Shown: positions 32,302 through 36,560 of the stretch, piece after piece | Position numbering within the stretch: position 1 is the first letter of the stretch | Layout of the letters: each line of letters opens with the position of its first letter | Source: Butyrivibrio sp. CAG:318 | Lineage (GTDB): Bacteria; Bacillota; Clostridia; Lachnospirales; Lachnospiraceae | Length of the DNA: 36,560 bases | Assembly: GCA_000431815.1 (NCBI GenBank) | Contig: FR889232.1 | Coordinates: forward strand, 1-36,560 | Reading direction: 5' to 3' | The notes under the pieces: model-generated | What the model was told of the DNA's origin: nothing | What the model saw: only the letters and a program-made list of their open reading frames with translations | Database searches by the model: none | Program-made: the position numbers and the translations under genes

Positions 32302-35300
32302 CTACGACAAAAGTCTGTATAATATTGAATACAATGCATCCGAACTCATAGGCTTGGTTATATGGCCATTCATACCACATTTATACGTCGCATCTATATC
32401 TTCTTTGAACGCATTGGCAGTCATTGCCACTATAGGCACATTGAGCGCATAATCTGTCTTAAGGTTCCTTATGGCTCTTGTCGCATCATAACCGTTCATA
32501 ACCGGCATCCTGACATCCATAAGTATAAGGTCGTATACGGTTCCTCCTGCAATCCGGTCATATGCTTCCTTTCCGTTGGATGCCGTGTCACATTGGGCAT
32601 TTACATCCTCAAGATAATCCACCGCTATATCGGCATTAATATCATTGTCATCCACAACAAGTATTCTCCGGCCGGTAAAATCATACTGTACGTTGTCATT
32701 GCCGGTGTCCTCGTCCGAGCCCGGTTCAATGATTTTCTGCTCGATTTTCTTAATATCCGACAGGAAAACCGGTTCCGTAACATATGCTTTCATCCCGGCC
32801 TTGTATAAATCCTCGTCAAAATATGACTCATCATAAGTTCCCGCCACAACCACGGGACGTCCTCCGTTACACATCGATGTGCTCTTGATTCTGGAAATTA
32901 AATCGTCATTTATGTTATTGAAATGTATGATTTCAAAACGCTCCATGGATTTATCGATATCAACATCCAATGCCTTATCTATATACTTAAACGGGATTGA
33001 TATCGTAAATTTGCTTCCGACGTTCTTCTCACTGTCAATATCAATCCGGCCACCGAGCATCTGGACATATTTACCCGTAATGGACATCCCAAGGCCTGTG
33101 CCTTCCGTCACTGCAATCGTCTTATTGTATTCACGCTCAAACGGCTGAAAAATTCTTTTGCAGAATTCCTTGCTCATACCGCATCCGTTATCTTCCACCT
33201 TAAAAATATAATTTGCCGTGCCGGCCGATATTTCCTGCTGCTCTATTGTAAGTCTGACTCTTCCGCCGCTCTGGGTGTATTTAATAGCATTACCTATTAC
33301 ATTGGTAAGTATCTGATCAAGCTTAAGCCTGTCACCGACAAGCTCCTCATGTGTCACTCCGATTGCCACAGCAGAAAAATCAAGTTTCTTATCTCCTGCC
33401 TGTTGCTGCAGAATCGCTATAATTCCGTGTACAAGCTGCGGAAGAGAAAAAGTCTCTTCATTTACCGTCATTTTACCGCTTTCGATGTATGACATATCAA
33501 GAACATCATTTATAAGGCTCAGAAGATATTTGGCTGCTGTATCTATTCTTGTAAGGCATGCCTTTACCCTTCCCATATCCCCGATATGATTCAGCGCAAT
33601 ATCGGTCATTCCCATAACTGCATTCATTGGTGTCCTAAGGTCATGGGAAATATTTGAAAGAAATTCCGATTTGGCTTTACTGGCATTCTCCGCCTTTGCA
33701 AGTGCATCTTTCAGTTCTTTTTTATGTCTGAGTTCGGCAGATCTTTCATCATGAATATCCTTATATGCCATTATAATCTGTTTGACATATCCGCCTTTAA
33801 AATGTATGGCCTGAACATCAACCCTTACCCATCTGTATCCGTTATCAAATCTGCGCATAAATTCACAGTGCATTGACTGCCCTTCTTCACGCAGCGAACG
33901 TCTGATATTATTTATATCAATAAAGCGCATAACGCGCTCTTTGTCTTCATCAAGCACATATTCGCTTATGTATCTGCGCATGACCGTTTCGTAATAATTA
34001 TCCGTAACGAGAAGGTCGTGAACTGCGCCATCCTCTCTCGCCGGAGAAATAGTGCCTTCAACCAGGTCGCAGTAATATATTCCAAAATAAGCATCTCCGA
34101 GCGTATAAAGAATATTTCTCAACATTGTCGTCTGGTCATCCAACAGACTTATCCTCGCACGGTTGGCTGCACGTTCATCGATATTTCGAACAAGAAGGAG
34201 TTTACGTCCGCCCTCCGGCAGATTAACATATGTCGAGAATCCATTCAGATAATGGACCATTCCGCGGCCGTCCTCAGCCCTGTATTCACGTTCAACAAAA
34301 CCTTTACGTCCCGGCACCGCCTCATCAAGAAGGGATTCAAAAATATAATAATCCTCTTCATAGACAAGTTTCTTCATCAAGCGGATAAAATCGCTGAAAC
34401 GCCCCGTTCCACACGGAAGCAGTGTATGGTCATCACTGTACAGACAATTATAACTGTCGTTTTCTTCATCTATGATCATATTGAGAATATAAATCTTTGA
34501 CACAGCAGTTGAATTGATAATGGAAGCCGTATCCCTCTCAATCTGTTCATTGCATTCTTTAATAGCATATATTACATATGGTCTTTCATCCGAATAATTC
34601 TTATCCGGTGTAACCACAAGCTTGAGCCATCTTCCGTCCCATTCTCTGTAATAAGCTTCCATCGGCTCACGGCTCGTCTTCAGATGTTCCCTGATATTGC
34701 TGATAGATGGTTCTTTTCCACCGGCTTTGATGTATTTGAGTTCAACACCGTTCCTGATATAGTTCTTCTCCAGATCCTCAAAGTTGGCAAAATTGTCTAC
34801 AAACCGTGTCCTGTCAAAATTCATAAGTATTATTTCATAGGAACACGTAACAATATTAACTCTGTAAATAACCTGATAGGATTCCGCAAGCGACGTTATG
34901 ATATCATTACTTCTGCCAAGTCTCTGTTCTTCTTCTAGTTCATGTTCATACTTAACTATTCCCAGTAAAAAAGTGCGTTCTTTAACATCCGGATTCCTTA
35001 TCTCAGCCGCTCTTGCAGACATATATCTGTCATCGACTGTCTTATATGATATTTCAGCTGTGGTGTTATTGTCCAGTGTTCTCTTAAGCCCTGCAAGTGA
35101 CATATATTTCTCAACTCTGATTCTGTCAACATCACATACAAAAGTGTCACAATATGTCTTAAGTCCTTCTTCATACCCTTTATCCGGTTCAGCCATTGAA
35201 TCATATCGGGCCGGCATATACATAACAGTTAACGTGTCACTTTCAGCACCGATTACAAATAATGCATTATACCGGCCGCACAATGCTTCTATGATAGCAT

Positions 35301-35376
35301 CCTTCTGTTTGCTGTCCATGTCATATATACGTTTTCTGTTAACTCTACCGTCTTCGATATCAAATATTCTGTCCAC
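32302..35376 (-). CDS. Soluble hybrid sensor histidine kinase with C-terminal receiver
   Basis: The protein has 1024 residues and no membrane helix or signal peptide, so it senses something inside the cell. Residues 1-555 hold about four PAS-like modules; the last (420-545) ends with the typical PAS/PAC segment VKQIIMAYKDIHDE. HisKA follows, with phospho-accepting His578 in SNISHDLRTPMNAVM. HATPase_c has N696 (NVIGNAIKY), DNGCGM, FQPFERE and GTGLGM. A degenerate receiver-like region (about 811-890) has TEPV where an active one has TKP. The true receiver (903-1024) has DD at 909-910, Asp954 and Lys1008. The start is GTG, with AGGAGG 11 nt upstream. It is followed by hpt and spo0A. Phosphotransfer along this route is inferred. 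Confidence 0.93.
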   Translation of the reverse strand: MDRIFDIEDGRVNRKRIYDMDSKQKDAIIEALCGRYNALFVIGAESDTLTVMYMPARYDSMAEPDKGYEEGLKTYCDTFVCDVDRIRVEKYMSLAGLKRTLDNNTTAEISYKTVDDRYMSARAAEIRNPDVKERTFLLGIVKYEHELEEEQRLGRSNDIITSLAESYQVIYRVNIVTCSYEIILMNFDRTRFVDNFANFEDLEKNYIRNGVELKYIKAGGKEPSISNIREHLKTSREPMEAYYREWDGRWLKLVVTPDKNYSDERPYVIYAIKECNEQIERDTASIINSTAVSKIYILNMIIDEENDSYNCLYSDDHTLLPCGTGRFSDFIRLMKKLVYEEDYYIFESLLDEAVPGRKGFVEREYRAEDGRGMVHYLNGFSTYVNLPEGGRKLLLVRNIDERAANRARISLLDDQTTMLRNILYTLGDAYFGIYYCDLVEGTISPAREDGAVHDLLVTDNYYETVMRRYISEYVLDEDKERVMRFIDINNIRRSLREEGQSMHCEFMRRFDNGYRWVRVDVQAIHFKGGYVKQIIMAYKDIHDERSAELRHKKELKDALAKAENASKAKSEFLSNISHDLRTPMNAVMGMTDIALNHIGDMGRVKACLTRIDTAAKYLLSLINDVLDMSYIESGKMTVNEETFSLPQLVHGIIAILQQQAGDKKLDFSAVAIGVTHEELVGDRLKLDQILTNVIGNAIKYTQSGGRVRLTIEQQEISAGTANYIFKVEDNGCGMSKEFCKRIFQPFEREYNKTIAVTEGTGLGMSITGKYVQMLGGRIDIDSEKNVGSKFTISIPFKYIDKALDVDIDKSMERFEIIHFNNINDDLISRIKSTSMCNGGRPVVVAGTYDESYFDEDLYKAGMKAYVTEPVFLSDIKKIEQKIIEPGSDEDTGNDNVQYDFTGRRILVVDDNDINADIAVDYLEDVNAQCDTASNGKEAYDRIAGGTVYDLILMDVRMPVMNGYDATRAIRNLKTDYALNVPIVAMTANAFKEDIDATYKCGMNGHITKPMSSDALYSILYRLLS

Positions 35377-35416
35377 TTTTAACAGAACCTCCTCGTATGC
35401 ACCCTGTATACAGAAG

Positions 35417-35445
35417 ATTATATCCCATTAATTCGGTATAATCAA
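35417..35445 (-). promoter_or_regulatory. sigma-A promoter of the hybrid kinase gene
   Basis: On the minus strand the -35 is TTGATT (35440-35445) and the -10 is TATAAT (35417-35422), with a 17-bp spacer. The predicted start is near 35410, about 35 bp before the GTG start codon. Confidence 0.8.
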
Positions 35446-35459
35446 TCACTTTTATCTTA

Positions 35460-35471
35460 TTTTGTCGAAAA
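35460..35471. promoter_or_regulatory. Consensus Spo0A box upstream of the kinase promoter
   Basis: TTTTGTCGAAAA contains the perfect 0A box TGTCGAA (35463-35469, read on the plus strand). Its centre lies about 56 bp upstream of the predicted kinase transcription start, a position where Spo0A can act as activator at sigma-A promoters. It is also directly after the spoVAB stop. Confidence 0.7.
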
Positions 35472-35479
35472 TACGCATA

Positions 35480-35896
35480 TCATTTATAAAAACAGAAATA
35501 AAAGAAACTGCCCAGGCTTTTACCGGCTGCAAGGACTATTATCAATATGCATAATCCCGTTGTAAGTCCGGTTCTTCTTATAAATACGGGCACGCCTTTT
35601 ACCGTCTCTGCGAGCGACATAAGAAAACAACCTGTGAATATTCCGGCAGCCAGACCGAATACCGCCATCATTCCTCCCCATATTTTAAGTCCAGGACTGA
35701 ATACGAATAATATATTGCCAAGAATAGCCCCCGCCATGATAAGACTTTCGTATAATCTTATTCTGTCTGCCGTATTGGTATATTGAGCAAATCTTGTCAC
35801 CACACCAACGGAAGTAACCACGGCAAAATATCCGCCTGCGGTTACCGCTCCTGCACCCAGCCCAAACATCACAATTATTAAAATGTCATTTAACAT
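35480..35896 (-). CDS. spoVAB: Stage V sporulation protein AB
   Basis: The protein has 138 residues and about four membrane helices (VMFGLGAGAVTAGGYFAVV, LIMAGAILGNILFVF, MMAVFGLAAGIFTGCFLMSL, GLCILIIVLAAG). SpoVAB is an integral membrane partner of SpoVAA in spore dipicolinic acid transport. An open frame extends 34 codons upstream to 35998, but that extension overlaps spoVAA and is basic and unlike the family. The ATG at 35896, overlapping the spoVAA stop by 11 bp, fits SpoVAB and implies translational coupling. A Spo0A box and the kinase promoter follow at once; no strong terminator is seen between. Confidence 0.92.
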   Translation of the reverse strand: MLNDILIIVMFGLGAGAVTAGGYFAVVTSVGVVTRFAQYTNTADRIRLYESLIMAGAILGNILFVFSPGLKIWGGMMAVFGLAAGIFTGCFLMSLAETVKGVPVFIRRTGLTTGLCILIIVLAAGKSLGSFFYFCFYK

Positions 35897-36509
35897 CCTG
35901 TTCTTTAGCCTCCCTGGCGCTTTCATTGATAATTGCCGTGTTCGCATCATCTTCATATAAGCGCATCTCAACCTCCAGAGGCGTCGGATCTTTCTCATAT
36001 TTTCTGCGTCCTATATGGTTGTAGAAAATAATTATTCCGGCTCCGAGTCCTATGCAGTATGACGACTGTAAAACCCACAGCCAATTATTATCTCCGGTAA
36101 CAAATGTACACACCGATTCCATGACAGAGTTTATATCTACGTCATTTCCATATGCAATTATTGCAAACGCACCTCCGCAGAACACAATAAGTCCGATAAA
36201 TACGATTTTGGCATATTCTAAAATCCTGCTGCGTTTTTGTGGTTTCTTGTATGATATAATAAAATCTGATTCGCCTACGCTGTTTATTTCCACACCCGCA
36301 ACTTCATTCTTAATAAGCTCTATTACCTTCATTATTGAAAAAACATACCGTCTGCTTCTGACATCCGGTACATTTGCCAATGTAATTGCTTTGACTCTTG
36401 CAGTAATGTGTGCATCCTCACACCACACCGAAGCACAGTCGCCTATCGATACGCGTGCAGTATTGACCTGCGTATTTTTGGGAAAGCTTATATAAACTGT
36501 TTCGTTCAT
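35886..36509 (-). CDS. spoVAA: Stage V sporulation protein AA
   Basis: The protein has 207 residues, nearly the same length as Bacillus SpoVAA. A soluble N-terminal domain (1-95) includes FPKNTQVNTARVSIGDCASVWC and VISYKKPQKRS-like features. Two membrane helices follow at about 101-121 and 143-164, and the C-terminal tail is charged. It is first in the spoVAA-spoVAB pair. GAGG lies 5 nt before the ATG. The presence of both spoVAA and spoVAB is notable, since many Clostridia keep only spoVAC, spoVAD and spoVAE (known of the group from memory). Confidence 0.93.
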   Translation of the reverse strand: MNETVYISFPKNTQVNTARVSIGDCASVWCEDAHITARVKAITLANVPDVRSRRYVFSIMKVIELIKNEVAGVEINSVGESDFIISYKKPQKRSRILEYAKIVFIGLIVFCGGAFAIIAYGNDVDINSVMESVCTFVTGDNNWLWVLQSSYCIGLGAGIIIFYNHIGRRKYEKDPTPLEVEMRLYEDDANTAIINESAREAKEQDVK

Positions 36510-36539
36510 AATAACCTCGCATCATTTAGTTATTATATA

Positions 36540-36556
36540 GGCGTTTGCGAAACGCC
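36540..36556. repeat. Small hairpin upstream of spoVAA
   Basis: A 7-bp perfect stem GGCGTTT/AAACGCC has a 3-nt loop, 30 bp before the spoVAA start. The T content after it on the minus strand is poor (TATATAATAACT), so it could be the end of a terminator for an upstream gene or part of a regulatory leader. The window ends here. Confidence 0.4.
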
Positions 36557-36560
36557 ACAG

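Overview
The window looks like a chromosomal segment from a spore-forming member of the Lachnospiraceae (low-GC anaerobic Clostridia). The reasons are a set of spoVA genes and spo0A, a LacI-type-sensor/GGDEF protein, a large soluble hybrid kinase and a secreted GH5 glycanase. The genus cannot be fixed from the sequence alone.

Left part (1-8.4 kb). Two identical tRNA-Gly(GCC) genes lie 8.3 kb apart inside a 104-bp perfect direct repeat. Between them, on the minus strand, are a GH5 glycanase, a sugar-sensor-like GGDEF protein, an acyl-CoA thioesterase, a ketopantoate-reductase-family gene truncated by a 29-bp tandem duplication, an esterase that has lost a clean start, and an AT-rich gene for a six-zinc-ribbon protein with a Vsr/DUF559-like nuclease core. 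This segment shows gene decay and probable transfer.

Middle part (8.4-24.3 kb). This is mostly housekeeping: a GNAT enzyme, gltB-gltD (glutamate synthase) with a strong promoter and a terminator inside the opposing GNAT gene, a DUF3810 membrane metallopeptidase-like protein, an operon of beta-CASP nuclease, LicD and lipid kinase, a PAP2 phosphatase, a YigZ/IMPACT protein and a class A penicillin-binding protein.

Right part (24.3-36.5 kb). All genes are on the minus strand. In transcription order they are spoVAA-spoVAB, a 1024-residue hybrid histidine kinase, a stand-alone Hpt protein, spo0A, spoVAC, a GNAT plus DUF2156 pair, plsC plus a lipid kinase, spoVAD-spoVAE, and ilvE plus a small coupled ORF. 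The spoVA genes are thus split into three blocks around spo0A and a complete set of phosphorelay parts: kinase plus receiver, then Hpt, then Spo0A. A sequence matching the Spo0A box (TTTTGTCGAAAA) sits just upstream of a consensus sigma-A promoter for the kinase.

The two most interesting signals are as follows. First, the compact kinase-Hpt-Spo0A cluster suggests a dedicated His-Asp-His-Asp phosphorelay in a lineage where Spo0A is usually thought to be phosphorylated directly by orphan kinases. Second, both spoVAC and spoVAD have their ribosome binding site in the 3' arm of a terminator-like hairpin. For spoVAD a near-consensus sigma-G promoter would start transcription inside the hairpin loop, so only forespore transcripts would expose the ribosome binding site. 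All functional calls come from reading motifs and family resemblance; no database search was possible.
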